Numbered from the stretch's first letter, positions 1 to 9,049 are shown. The stretch is DNA of 34,848 nucleotides from Thioalkalivibrio sp. (GCA_003563455.1 PWRV01000241.1:1-34848), one strand, 5' to 3'. Notes: generated by a model not told the origin, from the sequence alone. Numbers and translations are program-made.

Positions 1-28
1 GTAGCTGGATTGACGAGGAGCAGACGAG

Positions 29-1111
29 GTGCAGAGGATTCTGGTTTTGCCGGGCGACGGGATCGGTCCGGAGATCGTCAACGAGGCGCTGAAGGTCCTG
101 GACCGGGTCGCCGAAATCGAAGGCCTTGAGCTTGGCATCGACGAAGGTCTGATTGGCGGAGCGGCTTACGACGCGGTCGGGGAGCCGTACCCGCAGGCGA
201 CGCGCGAACTCGCGCGCGAGGTGGATGCGATCCTGCTCGGTGCAGTGGGCGGTCCGCAGTACGAGGCGCTGGAGCGCTCGAAGCGCCCGGAGCGGGGGCT
301 GCTCGGGATCCGCGCGGATCTCGGCCTGTTCGGGAACCTGCGGCCGGCGATCCTGTACCCGCAGCTTGCCGCGGCATCGTCGCTGCGGCCCGAGGTCGTC
401 GCCGGGCTCGACCTGCTGATCGTGCGCGAACTCACCGGGGACATCTATTTCGGTCAGCCGCGCGGGATCGAGGAACGGGACGGCCAGCGGGTCGGATTCA
501 ACACGGCGGTTTACAGTGAAATGGAGATCGAGCGCATCGCCCGCGTGGCCTTTGACGCGGCGATGAAGCGGAATCGGCGGTTGTGCTCGGTCGACAAGGC
601 CAACGTGCTCGAGGTGTCGGAACTCTGGCGCGAGGTGGTGATCCGGGTCGGTGCCGAATATCCCGAGGTGGAGCTCTCGCACATGTATGTGGACAATGCT
701 GCAATGCAACTCGTGCGCGCGCCAAAACAGTTCGACGTGATGGTGACCGGCAACATCTTCGGAGACATCCTGTCCGACGAGGCCTCGATGCTGACGGGGT
801 CCATCGGGATGCTGCCCTCGGCGTCGCTGAACGCGGAGGGGACGGGCCTTTATGAGCCGATCCACGGCTCGGCCCCGGACATTGCCGGGCAGGACACCGC
901 GAACCCGATCGCCACCGTGCTGTCCGTCGCGATGCTGCTGCGGCACAGCCTCGGGCACGAAGCCGGTGCGCGGCGCATCGAGGATGCGGTGGGACGCGTG
1001 CTCGACCAGGGGCTGCGGACGGCCGACATCCATTCCGAGGGCGCGACACTCGTTGGCACGACCGCGATGGGCGACGCGCTGGTGGCGGCCCTGGGTGAAA
1101 AAACAGGGTGA
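29..1111 (+). CDS. leuB: 3-isopropylmalate dehydrogenase LeuB
   Basis: Oxidises and decarboxylates 3-isopropylmalate to 2-oxoisocaproate with NAD+, the third step of leucine synthesis, in the cytoplasm. The 360-residue product is full length for the family. Visible signatures are GDGIGPEI (residues 9-16), GDIYFGQPRG with the catalytic Tyr140, VDKANVLE with Lys190, DNAAMQ with Asp222, and GDILSDEASML with the metal ligands Asp246 and Asp250. The EPIHGSAPDIAG block near the C-terminus is the NAD-binding signature that separates IPMDH from isocitrate dehydrogenase. The start is GTG at 29, with a GAGGAG ribosome binding site at 15-20. Only 28 bases precede it; leuC and leuD would be expected upstream, outside the window. 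asd follows after 31 bases. Confidence 0.97.
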   Translation: MQRILVLPGDGIGPEIVNEALKVLDRVAEIEGLELGIDEGLIGGAAYDAVGEPYPQATRELAREVDAILLGAVGGPQYEALERSKRPERGLLGIRADLGLFGNLRPAILYPQLAAASSLRPEVVAGLDLLIVRELTGDIYFGQPRGIEERDGQRVGFNTAVYSEMEIERIARVAFDAAMKRNRRLCSVDKANVLEVSELWREVVIRVGAEYPEVELSHMYVDNAAMQLVRAPKQFDVMVTGNIFGDILSDEASMLTGSIGMLPSASLNAEGTGLYEPIHGSAPDIAGQDTANPIATVLSVAMLLRHSLGHEAGARRIEDAVGRVLDQGLRTADIHSEGATLVGTTAMGDALVAALGEKTG

Positions 1112-1142
1112 GTAAACCGGTTCAGGAAAGAGTGATATCCAA

Positions 1143-2177
1143 ATGACTGAAAAGACTTTTGATGTTGCGGTGGTCGGGGCAACAGGGGCGGTTGGCGAGA
1201 CCATGCTTTCGATCCTCGCCGAGCGGAAGTTCCCGGTGCGCAACGTGTACGCCCTTGCCAGCGAACGTTCCGTGGGCAAGCGGGTGGCCTTCGGGAAGCG
1301 CGAGCTGGTGGTCGAGGATCTCGCGGAGTTCGATTTCGCCAGGGTTCAGGTGGGCCTGTTCTCGCCGGGCGCCTCGGTCTCGGCGATCTACGCACCGAAA
1401 GCGGCTGCTGCTGGCTGCGTGGTCGTGGACAACACTTCGCAGTTCCGTTACGAAGACGACATCCCGCTGGTGGTGCCCGAAGTGAACCCGGAGGCGATCG
1501 CGGGCTACCGCACGCGCGGCATCATCGCGAATCCGAACTGCTCGACGATCCAGATGCTGGTGGCCCTCAAGCCCATCCGTGACGCGGTTGGTCTGGAACG
1601 GATCAACGTGGCGACGTATCAGGCGGTGTCGGGCACGGGCAAGGACGCGATCGAGGAACTCGCCCACCAGACCGCAGCGTTGCTGAATGGGAAACCGGTG
1701 GAGTGTCAGGTGTACCCCAAACAGATCGCCTTCAACGCGCTGCCCCATATCGACGCCTTCATGGACAACGGGTACACCAAGGAAGAAATGAAAATGGTCT
1801 GGGAAACCCGGAAGATCTTCGGCGACGAGTCGATCCAGGTGAACCCGACGACGGTACGTATACCGGTCTTCTTCGGCCATTCCGAGGCGGTGCACATCGA
1901 GACCCGGGAAAAGATCAGTGCCGAGCAGGCGCGCGAGTTGCTTGGCAGCGCCCCGGGGGTGACGGTCCTCGACGAGCGGGCGCCCGGCGGCTATCCGACC
2001 GCAGTGACGGAGGGCAGCGGAACCGATCCGGTCTTTGTGGGCCGTATTCGCGAGGACATCTCCCATCCGCGCGGCCTTGACATGTGGGTCGTGTCGGACA
2101 ACGTGCGCAAGGGCGCGGCATTGAACACCATCCAGATCGCCGAGGTGCTGATCCGGGACTACCTCGGGGATCGTTGA
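1143..2177 (+). CDS. asd: Aspartate-semialdehyde dehydrogenase Asd
   Basis: NADPH-dependent reduction of aspartyl phosphate to aspartate semialdehyde, the branch point to lysine, diaminopimelate, threonine and methionine. The 344-residue product has the Rossmann loop GATGAVG (residues 12-18), the active-site Cys133 in NPNCST, the glycine-rich SGTGKDA segment, and the acid-base His246 in GHSEAVH. Its length suits the shorter ASD form, which is also the paralogue linked to fimV in Pseudomonas; the E. coli enzyme is longer. An AGGAAAG-like ribosome binding site lies about a dozen bases before the ATG. It lies between leuB and fimV in the order leuB-asd-fimV-truA, which I know from Pseudomonas. 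Probably co-transcribed with leuB. Confidence 0.97.
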   Translation: MTEKTFDVAVVGATGAVGETMLSILAERKFPVRNVYALASERSVGKRVAFGKRELVVEDLAEFDFARVQVGLFSPGASVSAIYAPKAAAAGCVVVDNTSQFRYEDDIPLVVPEVNPEAIAGYRTRGIIANPNCSTIQMLVALKPIRDAVGLERINVATYQAVSGTGKDAIEELAHQTAALLNGKPVECQVYPKQIAFNALPHIDAFMDNGYTKEEMKMVWETRKIFGDESIQVNPTTVRIPVFFGHSEAVHIETREKISAEQARELLGSAPGVTVLDERAPGGYPTAVTEGSGTDPVFVGRIREDISHPRGLDMWVVSDNVRKGAALNTIQIAEVLIRDYLGDR

Positions 2178-2350
2178 CGGGGGTACCGTCGCGGTGGGCT
2201 TGCTGCCCTGGGGATGTCGACGGTGACGGCCCAACGCGTCTCTGTTAACCTCGCTTAATAAGTCCGGGGGATTTTTTGTGTGATGGGGCTTGGCGGGTGA
2301 ATGCAACCGGATTTCATGCCGTCATTCTCGGGGATTGGCGAGGGGAACAC

Positions 2351-4720
2351 GTGCGAAAACTCTTTTTTTTGCTGATTCTGCTTGCGGTCCCGGCATCCGC
2401 GACGGCGAGCCTGAGTCTCGGTGAGCTCGAACTCCGGTCTTTCCTGAATCAGCCGCTCCAGGCCGAGTTCCGGGCCGAGGGTACCGCAGCGGCCAGCGAT
2501 GAGCTCGAAGTCCGGGTCGCCTCTGCGGATGCGTATCGGCGGTCAGGATTGCAGCGTGGGGCGATCCCTGCCGACCTGGAGATCTCGATCGAGGGAAGCG
2601 GCACCAGTCGGGTGGTCCGCCTGACCACCCAACGGCCGGTCCGTGAGCCCTACCTGGGCCTGCTGCTCGAGGCCAGCTGGGATGCGGGCCGGGTCCTGCG
2701 CGAATACACGATCCTTCTTGATCCCCCGGTTGCCTTCGCGCCCGAGCGGAGCGCGGCGCCTGCGGTAACCCGCGCTCCCGAGCCGGCCCCGCGGGCGACA
2801 CCTGCGACACCTGCGGCACCTGCGCGCGACATGCCTCCGGCGCGCGCCGAAACCTACACCGTGCGCAGCGGCGACACGCTCTCGGCGATCGTGCGCCGGC
2901 AGGGCTACACGGGGGTCACGGATCAGCAGGCGATGATCGCCATCCGGGACGCGAATCCCCGGGCCTTCATCGGCGGCAACATCAACCAGCTTCGGGCAGG
3001 AGCTCAATTAAACCTGCCGGGAGAGGAGGAGGTCGCTGGCTACAGCAGGCAGGAGACGCTGGAGGAATTCCGACGCCAGACGGCGGAATGGCGTGAGCGC
3101 GTCGCGCCGACACCTCCACCGGTGGCGGAGCCATCCGTGCCTGAAGCGGTCGCAGACGCCCCGGTGGAGGCCGTGGAGCCCGCGGCCGACCCGGGCGCCG
3201 AGGTGGAACCGGAAACGGCGACGGAGTCCGCAGCCCCATCCGAAGAGATCGAGGCCGCGGCCGCCGGTCCCGTTGTGGACGGAGAAACCGCACAGCCGGC
3301 CGATGCGGAGGTTGCGGTGACGGATCGGCTGGAAATCCTCGCAGAAGAAGCCTTCGAGCCCGTGGCGGTGGCGGACGCCGGGGGAAGGGGGGTCGAGGAG
3401 GCATTGCTGTCCCAGCAGGTCGCGATGGGTGAGCTGCGGGACGAGTTGAGTTCGCTGCGCATGGAGCTCGAGGAACGCGACCGGATGATCAGCATGATGA
3501 ACACCGAGCTCGCGCAGCTGGAGGAACGGATGCAGACTTTGCGCGAGGAACGGGCGGACGGGTTGCGGGCTGGCGCTGGCGAAGGGGCGCCGCTGCATGA
3601 GCGTCTGCTCGCCGATCCGCTCCTGCTTCTCCTCGCCGCGACCTCCTTGCTGCTCTTTCTGCTGCTGCTCGTCTCGGTCTTTCGGCCGCGCCGGACCGAA
3701 GCCGCCTACGAGGTCCCCGTGACATCACGAGGAGGCGTCGCGCCGACCCGTGCAGCGCGGACGACAGACGGCGGTGCAGCACAGCGGTCCGGGGAATCTG
3801 CCGCGCACACGACGGCGGCGATGGGTGCCGGCGCTGCGGCGGGCGCGGCAGCTGCGGCCGCGGCGCAGCGTGACGAAGAACCGGCCGGTGAGGCCTCTGC
3901 CGCTGAGGGCTCGGTTGCTGCCGGTAAGGCGGTCGACACAGGGGAAGACAGGGGCGACGACATCCTTGCCGATGTCGATCTCTATCTCGCCTATGGCATG
4001 AACGACCAGGCGATTGCGGCACTAGAGGGCGCGATCGACGACGGACGCGAGGATCCGGAGTACCGCGTCCGGTTGATCGAGGCCCACGCCGCCAACGATG
4101 ACGGCGATGCGGTCCGCCGGGAAGCGGAGGCCGTGCGTTCCCGGCTCGGCCCGGGGCAGGATGCACTGCGCGAACGGGTTGAAGCGGCGGAGTCCCGGTT
4201 CCCCGAACCGGAGAGCGCCGATGACGTGGCAGGCCTCGAGGATGAGGGCCTCGAGGATGAGGACGCTGGCGCCGCCGGACCCGGCGCGCTGGAGAGACCT
4301 CTGGAGTTCGATCTGTCGGACGAAAGCGAAGCGGCCGGTGGCGGGGTGAGCGCGGTTGCGGATGCGGATTCAACCGAAGGTGATTACCAGTCGCTGCGTT
4401 TCGATCTCGACGATCCGGAGGAGAGCGAACCGGCCGGGAGCAGCCCCGCGGATGAGAAGAGCGAGGCTGATGATCTTCCCGAGCTGACCCTCCCCGACCT
4501 GGAGCCGGTGGAGCCGGAAGGCGCCGGTGGTCCCGAGCTGGACGCCGGGACGGACAACTCCCAGAACGGCATGAAAATGAGCCTTGCCGAGGCTTTCGTC
4601 GAGATGGGCGATCGCGATGGCGCCCTGGCACTGCTCGAGGAGATCCTGCCCACCGCCACCGATGCGCAGAAGGCGAAGGTGGAGGAGATCCGGCGGCAGA
4701 TCGAGGGCGGTGGCGGCTGA
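2351..4720 (+). CDS. fimV: FimV/HubP-type polar peptidoglycan-binding protein
   Basis: Inner-membrane protein of the FimV/HubP family, which organises the cell pole and supports type IV pilus and twitching functions. I place the start at GTG 2351, preceded by AGGGGA, because it opens directly into a signal peptide (hydrophobic run ending ATASLS). An in-frame start at 2276 would add 25 non-signal residues. Order of parts in the 789-residue product: FimV N-terminal domain (about 20-120), Ala/Pro linker, LysM domain (about 167-221, starting ETYTVRSGDTLS), acidic linker, coiled coil (about 350-400), one membrane helix (about 420-446), a long acidic cytoplasmic region, and the conserved FimV C-terminal helical motif (about 740-789, SLAEAFVEMGD). 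The acidic region holds a perfect 15-base tandem duplication at 4232-4261. FimV proteins vary in length and keep these ends. Confidence 0.93.
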   Translation: MRKLFFLLILLAVPASATASLSLGELELRSFLNQPLQAEFRAEGTAAASDELEVRVASADAYRRSGLQRGAIPADLEISIEGSGTSRVVRLTTQRPVREPYLGLLLEASWDAGRVLREYTILLDPPVAFAPERSAAPAVTRAPEPAPRATPATPAAPARDMPPARAETYTVRSGDTLSAIVRRQGYTGVTDQQAMIAIRDANPRAFIGGNINQLRAGAQLNLPGEEEVAGYSRQETLEEFRRQTAEWRERVAPTPPPVAEPSVPEAVADAPVEAVEPAADPGAEVEPETATESAAPSEEIEAAAAGPVVDGETAQPADAEVAVTDRLEILAEEAFEPVAVADAGGRGVEEALLSQQVAMGELRDELSSLRMELEERDRMISMMNTELAQLEERMQTLREERADGLRAGAGEGAPLHERLLADPLLLLLAATSLLLFLLLLVSVFRPRRTEAAYEVPVTSRGGVAPTRAARTTDGGAAQRSGESAAHTTAAMGAGAAAGAAAAAAAQRDEEPAGEASAAEGSVAAGKAVDTGEDRGDDILADVDLYLAYGMNDQAIAALEGAIDDGREDPEYRVRLIEAHAANDDGDAVRREAEAVRSRLGPGQDALRERVEAAESRFPEPESADDVAGLEDEGLEDEDAGAAGPGALERPLEFDLSDESEAAGGGVSAVADADSTEGDYQSLRFDLDDPEESEPAGSSPADEKSEADDLPELTLPDLEPVEPEGAGGPELDAGTDNSQNGMKMSLAEAFVEMGDRDGALALLEEILPTATDAQKAKVEEIRRQIEGGGG

Positions 4721-4763
4721 AGCCGGCGCCGCCGGCGGGAGGCACGGCCACGAATTCGGCGGG

Positions 4764-5480
4764 ATGCCCGCCGATGTTCCCGCCAGTGCGGCGATCGCCG
4801 GCGTGGTGGTGATGTCGGCGACGCTGGTCAACCCCTCGCCTTCGGTGCTGGTACCGGGCTTCGTGGCGCTGGTGGTGCTGCTGGCAGCCGGAGCCTGGCC
4901 GCTCCGGCGTGGCCTGCGGCTTGCGTGGCGGCTGAAGTGGTTCCTCTTTTCGCTGCTGTTTTTTTTCGGCTGGCTGACCCCGGGTGTCGATGCCACGGGT
5001 TGGGATCACCTGGCTCCGTCGCCGCAGGGACTCGGCGATGCCGGTCTGCGCATCGCTGCACTGCTGTCCGTGGTCTTCTGGGTGGCGTGGCTGACGAGCG
5101 CCTTCGAGCGACCGGCGCAGATACGGGGCCTGAGCCGATGGCTGAAGCTGCTGGGCGGCCGCGGGGAGGCGTTTGCACGGCGCCTGTTTCTCGCACTCGA
5201 ACTGTTCGAGACACAGCGCACCGATTACCGGGCGTTCCGGCACCGGGTCGGGGGATCACGGTGGAGCCGCCTGAAGGCGGGCCGGGAGTTCCTGATCGAG
5301 CGCCTGGACCACGCCCTTGCCGCTCGTGTGACGGCGCCGGCCGCGGAGGCCGGTGCCGCGGAGCCCGGCCGGTCCCCCTCGGTGGGCAACGCGGGCGCGC
5401 GCTGGCAAGTGGCCCTGCTCTGGCTCGCGGTCGTGGCCGCCGTCGCACTCCGCATCGCGTCGCCGGCGACGGGCGCCTGA
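4764..5480 (+). CDS. CbiQ/EcfT-like multi-span membrane protein
   Basis: A membrane protein of about 238 residues between fimV and truA. Hydrophobic helices lie near residues 8-25, 28-45, 55-75 and 95-115, followed by a basic amphipathic stretch (RGLSRWLKLLGGRG) and a final C-terminal helix. The pattern of two early helices, an LRRGLRLAWRLK segment and a later GLRIAALL helix recalls the transmembrane subunit of energy-coupling-factor transporters (CbiQ/EcfT). I see no adjacent ATPase or substrate-binding subunit, so a transport role is only a guess. The start is uncertain: ATG 4764 is chosen, but GTG 4710, overlapping the end of fimV, is also in frame. The stop overlaps the truA start (TGATG), which implies translational coupling. 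Confidence 0.7.
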   Translation: MPADVPASAAIAGVVVMSATLVNPSPSVLVPGFVALVVLLAAGAWPLRRGLRLAWRLKWFLFSLLFFFGWLTPGVDATGWDHLAPSPQGLGDAGLRIAALLSVVFWVAWLTSAFERPAQIRGLSRWLKLLGGRGEAFARRLFLALELFETQRTDYRAFRHRVGGSRWSRLKAGREFLIERLDHALAARVTAPAAEAGAAEPGRSPSVGNAGARWQVALLWLAVVAAVALRIASPATGA

Positions 5481-6301
5481 TGTCCGCAGCCGTTCCACCC
5501 GTTCAGCGCTGGGCCCTGGGAGTCGAGTACGACGGCAGCGAGTTCGTGGGTTGGCAGCGCCAGAAAGATGGCCGCAGCGTGCAGGCTGAGCTGGAGGCCG
5601 CCCTCGGATTCGTCGCGGGACACTCGGTAGAGCTCCAGTGTGCGGGCCGCACCGATGCCGGGGGGCACGCGACCGGCCAGGTGATCCATCTGGATACGAC
5701 GGCGCGGCGCGAGTCGCGCAACTGGCTGCTCGGCGGCAACGCGCGGCTCCCTTCGAGCATCTCGCTGCAATGGGCCTTGCCGGTGCCGATGAGCTTTCAC
5801 GCGCGCTTCTCGGCATGCGGTCGGCGGTACCGCTACCTGATCGCGAACCAGCCGATGCGGCCCGCGATCCAGGCTTCGGGTCTGGCGTGGTGGCGCTATT
5901 CACTCGATGCCCGGCGCATGCACGAGGCCGCCCAGCGTTTCGTGGGCACACACGACTTCAGCAGCCTGCGGGCGGCCGCATGCCAGGCAAAGTCCGCAGT
6001 CAAGACGGTGCACTCGATCCGGGTCACGCGTCACGGCCGCCTGGTGATCCTCGACGTGCACGCCAACGCCTTTTTGCACCACATGGTGCGCAACATAGCC
6101 GGAGTGCTGCTGCCGATCGGGCAGGGCAAGCGCGACGCCGACTGGGTCTCCGAGGTGATGGCGGCGCGCGACCGGCGGGCCTCCGGGATCACCGCGCCGG
6201 CGGGCGGTCTTTACCTCGTCGGTGTCGACTACGATCCGGCCTTCGGGTTGCCGCTTGCATCCTCGCACGGCGGCGTTCCGATCACCTTGCAGGAAGCTTG
6301 A
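5480..6301 (+). CDS. truA: tRNA pseudouridine(38-40) synthase TruA
   Basis: Converts uridines 38-40 in the anticodon stem-loop of many tRNAs to pseudouridine. The 273-residue product has the family opening LGVEYDGSEFVGWQRQ, the catalytic Asp59 in AGRTDAGGHA, and the C-terminal block AFLHHMVRNIAGVLLPIG. The residue three after the catalytic Asp is Gly62, where the usual motif RTDAGVHA has Val. The rest of the motif is intact, so I expect an active enzyme. The ATG overlaps the stop of the upstream membrane-protein gene by one base. The trpF start follows 44 bases after the stop. Confidence 0.96.
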   Translation: MSAAVPPVQRWALGVEYDGSEFVGWQRQKDGRSVQAELEAALGFVAGHSVELQCAGRTDAGGHATGQVIHLDTTARRESRNWLLGGNARLPSSISLQWALPVPMSFHARFSACGRRYRYLIANQPMRPAIQASGLAWWRYSLDARRMHEAAQRFVGTHDFSSLRAAACQAKSAVKTVHSIRVTRHGRLVILDVHANAFLHHMVRNIAGVLLPIGQGKRDADWVSEVMAARDRRASGITAPAGGLYLVGVDYDPAFGLPLASSHGGVPITLQEA

Positions 6302-6345
6302 TTCATCACGCCGCGGGGCGCGTTCTGGTACCCTCGGCGGTTATC

Positions 6346-6972
6346 ATGCGCTATCGGGTCAAGATCTGCGGCCTCACCAATCCCGGCCAGGCGGTGGCGG
6401 CGGCAGGCGCCGGGGCCGACGCCATCGGCCTGGTGTTTCATCCATCCAGCCGCCGGGCGGTGAGCGTGGAGCAGGGAGCGGCGATCGCTGCTGCGTTGCC
6501 ACCCTTCGTGTCTGTGGTGGGGCTGTTCGTGGACCCGGCGCCCGAGACGGTCGAACGGGTACTGCGGGGCTGCCCTCTGGATTTGCTGCAGTTCCACGGT
6601 CGCGAGGACGCGGCATTCTGCGAGGGCTTCGGGATGCGCTACCTGAAGGCGATCGCAATGGGCGGCGGCGCGGATCCCCGCCGGGAGATGGATGTCCACC
6701 CCTTGGCGCGGGGTTTTCTGCTCGACAGCCATGCCGGCGGCAAGATGGGCGGCTCCGGTGAGCGCTTTGACTGGGGCCGGGTTCCCCGATCGCTGGATCG
6801 CCCCTGGCTCCTGGCGGGTGGACTCGATCCGGGCAACGTCGCCGAGGCGCTGGCACTGACCCGACCTTTCGGGGTCGACGTCAGCTCGGGCGTCGAGTCG
6901 GCGCCCGGGAACAAGGATCCGCGGCTGGTGCGGGACTTCTTGAACATGGTGAGGCAGGTGGAACGTGAGTGA
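6346..6972 (+). CDS. trpF: Phosphoribosylanthranilate isomerase TrpF
   Basis: Amadori rearrangement of N-(5-phosphoribosyl)anthranilate, the third dedicated step of tryptophan synthesis. The 208-residue protein is the stand-alone form, not fused to TrpC as in E. coli. The general base Cys8 lies in KICGLT and the general acid Asp127 in FLLDSHAGG; the phosphate-binding end has LAGGLDPGNV and GVDVSSGVES. The start is ATG 6346. Only a weak GGCGG lies upstream, so translation may depend partly on truA. The 3' end overlaps trpB by 8 bases, so trpF-trpB-trpA form one translation-coupled unit. trpE, trpD and trpC are not in the window. Confidence 0.97.
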   Translation: MRYRVKICGLTNPGQAVAAAGAGADAIGLVFHPSSRRAVSVEQGAAIAAALPPFVSVVGLFVDPAPETVERVLRGCPLDLLQFHGREDAAFCEGFGMRYLKAIAMGGGADPRREMDVHPLARGFLLDSHAGGKMGGSGERFDWGRVPRSLDRPWLLAGGLDPGNVAEALALTRPFGVDVSSGVESAPGNKDPRLVRDFLNMVRQVERE

Positions 6973-8185
6973 AGTGAAAGAGGCAGTCGACTGGGCGGCA
7001 TTTCCGGACACCCGCGGGCACTTCGGGCCTTACGGCGGGCGTTTCGTCGCCGAAACCCTGATGGGCGCGCTGGACGAACTCCAGGCGATCTACGAAAAGT
7101 ACATGCAGGATCCCGAGTTCCTCGCGGAACTGGATACCGACTTCCGGCAGTTCGTTGGCCGCCCGACTCCGCTCTACCACGCCGAGCGCCTGTCGCGGGA
7201 ACTGGGCGGGGCGCAGGTCTACCTCAAGCGGGAAGATCTGGACCACACCGGCGCGCACAAGGTGAACAACACCATCGGTCAGGCGCTGTTGGCCAAGCGC
7301 CTCGGCAAGACCCGGATTATCGCCGAGACGGGGGCCGGACAGCACGGCGTGGCTACCGCGACGGTTGCCGCCCGCCTCGGACTCGAGTGCGTGGTGTACA
7401 TGGGGGCCGAGGACATCCAGCGCCAGTCGCCCAACGTTTACCGCATGCGCCTGCTCGGCGCCGACGTGGTGGCGGTCCAGTCCGGCTCGCGCACGCTGAA
7501 AGACGCGCTGAACGAGGCCATGCGTGACTGGGTGACCAACGTCGACAACACGTTCTACATCATCGGCACGGTCGCCGGTCCGCACCCCTACCCGGCGATG
7601 GTGCGGGACTTCCAGTCGGTGATCGGCCGCGAGGCGCGCGCGCAGCACCTGGAAATGACCGGCCGGCTGCCGGACGCGCTGGTCGCCTGTGTCGGCGGGG
7701 GTTCCAATGCGATTGGCCTGTTCCACCCCTTCCTCGGTGACCCGTCGGTCGAGATGATCGGAGTGGAGGCGGGGGGCGAGGGCATCGCCACAGGGCGGCA
7801 CTCGGCGCCGTTGTGCGCGGGGCAGCCCGGGGTGCTGCACGGCAACCGGACCTACCTGATGGAGGACGACGACGGCCAGATCGTCGCGACGCACTCCATT
7901 TCGGCCGGGCTGGATTACCCCGGCGTCGGGCCCGAGCACGCGTGGCTGAAGGACCTGGGCCGGGCCACCTATGTGTCGGTCACCGACGAACAGGCGCTGC
8001 GCGCCTTCCACCGGATGACGCGGACCGAGGGCATCATCCCGGCGCTGGAACCCAGCCACGCCATCGCGCACGTGATCGACATCGCGCCGCGGATGCGGCC
8101 CGACCAGAGCCTGGTCATCAACCTGTCCGGTCGCGGCGACAAGGACCTGAACACCATCGCGAAGCTCGAGGGGATCGAACTGTGA
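6965..8185 (+). CDS. trpB: Tryptophan synthase beta chain TrpB
   Basis: PLP enzyme that condenses indole with serine to form tryptophan, working as an alpha2-beta2 complex with TrpA. The 406-residue product has the PLP-binding Lys99 in HTGAHKVNN, the catalytic Glu121 in AETGAGQHG, the glycine-rich phosphate loop CVGGGSNAIG, and the monovalent-cation/serine region ending NLSGRGDKD. These are the features of the TrpB1 class. The GTG start at 6965 lies inside the end of trpF, and the stop overlaps the trpA start (GTGA). Length and motifs look intact. Confidence 0.98.
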   Translation: MSEVKEAVDWAAFPDTRGHFGPYGGRFVAETLMGALDELQAIYEKYMQDPEFLAELDTDFRQFVGRPTPLYHAERLSRELGGAQVYLKREDLDHTGAHKVNNTIGQALLAKRLGKTRIIAETGAGQHGVATATVAARLGLECVVYMGAEDIQRQSPNVYRMRLLGADVVAVQSGSRTLKDALNEAMRDWVTNVDNTFYIIGTVAGPHPYPAMVRDFQSVIGREARAQHLEMTGRLPDALVACVGGGSNAIGLFHPFLGDPSVEMIGVEAGGEGIATGRHSAPLCAGQPGVLHGNRTYLMEDDDGQIVATHSISAGLDYPGVGPEHAWLKDLGRATYVSVTDEQALRAFHRMTRTEGIIPALEPSHAIAHVIDIAPRMRPDQSLVINLSGRGDKDLNTIAKLEGIEL

Positions 8186-9012
8186 GCCGGATCGCCAGGC
8201 GCTTCGAAGAAACCCGGGCCAGTGGCAGGGCCGCCCTGATTCCCTTTGTCACTGCCGGCGATCCGGCTCCGGACGTGACCGTGCCGCTGATGCACGATCT
8301 GGTGGATGCGGGCGCCGACCTGCTCGAACTCGGTGTCCCGTTCTCGGACCCGATGGCCGACGGACCCGTGATCCAGCTGGCCTGCGAGCGGGCACTCGCC
8401 CACGGCACCGGGCTGCGCCATGTACTCGAGATGGTGCGGGAGTTCCGTCAGACCGACACCGACACACCGGTGGTCCTGATGGGCTATCTGAACCCCGTCG
8501 AGCGCATGGGGCCCGAGGTCTTCGTGAATGCAGCCGCGCAGGCCGGTGTCGACGGCGTGCTGATGGTGGACCTGCCGCCGGAGGAGTGCGAGGACCTTGC
8601 CGGCCTGCTGGAGCGGGCCGGAATCGACCCCATCTTCCTGGTGGCTCCGACCACGTCGGCGGTCCGCCTGCAGCACGTGGCGGCCGCCGCCCGCGGTTTT
8701 ATCTATTATGTCTCCCTCAAGGGCGTGACCGGTTCCCAGAGCCTGGACCCGGCCATCCTTGGTGCGCGCCTGGAGGCGATCCGCGCGATCTCCGATCTCC
8801 CGCTCGGGGTCGGGTTCGGAATCCGCGATGCGGCGACTGCGGCAGCGGTGGCGCAGGTTGCCGATGCGGTGGTTGTGGGAAGCGCGATCGTTCGTCTCGC
8901 CGAGCAGCATCCGGAGGCGCACGGGCAGTTCCGTGCCGCGGCCGCCGCTGTGGTGCGGGAGATGCGCACGGCGATGGACGCCGCGCGGACAGCGACGCCG
9001 GCCGCGGTCTGA
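8182..9012 (+). CDS. trpA: Tryptophan synthase alpha chain TrpA
   Basis: Cleaves indole-3-glycerol phosphate to indole, which is channelled to TrpB. The 276-residue TIM barrel keeps both catalytic acids at the usual numbers, Glu49 and Asp60, in LELGVPFSDPMADGP. Other family blocks are PFVTAGDP near the N-terminus, YYVSLKGVTGS, and GVGFGIRD. GTG at 8182 is the start because it gives the family N-terminus (SRIARRFEE) and a 4-base GTGA overlap with the trpB stop. The last 25 or so residues are Ala/Thr-rich and look like a variable tail. accD follows after 37 bases. Confidence 0.98.
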   Translation: MSRIARRFEETRASGRAALIPFVTAGDPAPDVTVPLMHDLVDAGADLLELGVPFSDPMADGPVIQLACERALAHGTGLRHVLEMVREFRQTDTDTPVVLMGYLNPVERMGPEVFVNAAAQAGVDGVLMVDLPPEECEDLAGLLERAGIDPIFLVAPTTSAVRLQHVAAAARGFIYYVSLKGVTGSQSLDPAILGARLEAIRAISDLPLGVGFGIRDAATAAAVAQVADAVVVGSAIVRLAEQHPEAHGQFRAAAAAVVREMRTAMDAARTATPAAV

Positions 9013-9049
9013 TCCGCGGGATGGCACGGGAGGAGGACGTTAATCGCCC

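Noticed and set aside
2276..2350. In-frame ATG upstream of fimV that would extend the protein by 25 residues
   Set aside because: The extension is not signal-like, and GTG 2351 has a ribosome binding site and opens directly into a signal peptide.
2178..2350. Promoter or terminator between asd and fimV
   Set aside because: A short GACGG/CCGTC hairpin and an A/T patch (TTAACC...TAATAA) are present, but no hexamer pair with proper spacing or T run that I could defend.
3489..5243. Long minus-strand open frame across the end of fimV
   Set aside because: Arg/Pro/His-rich translation with no motif, opposite well-supported genes; typical of antisense frames in GC-rich DNA.
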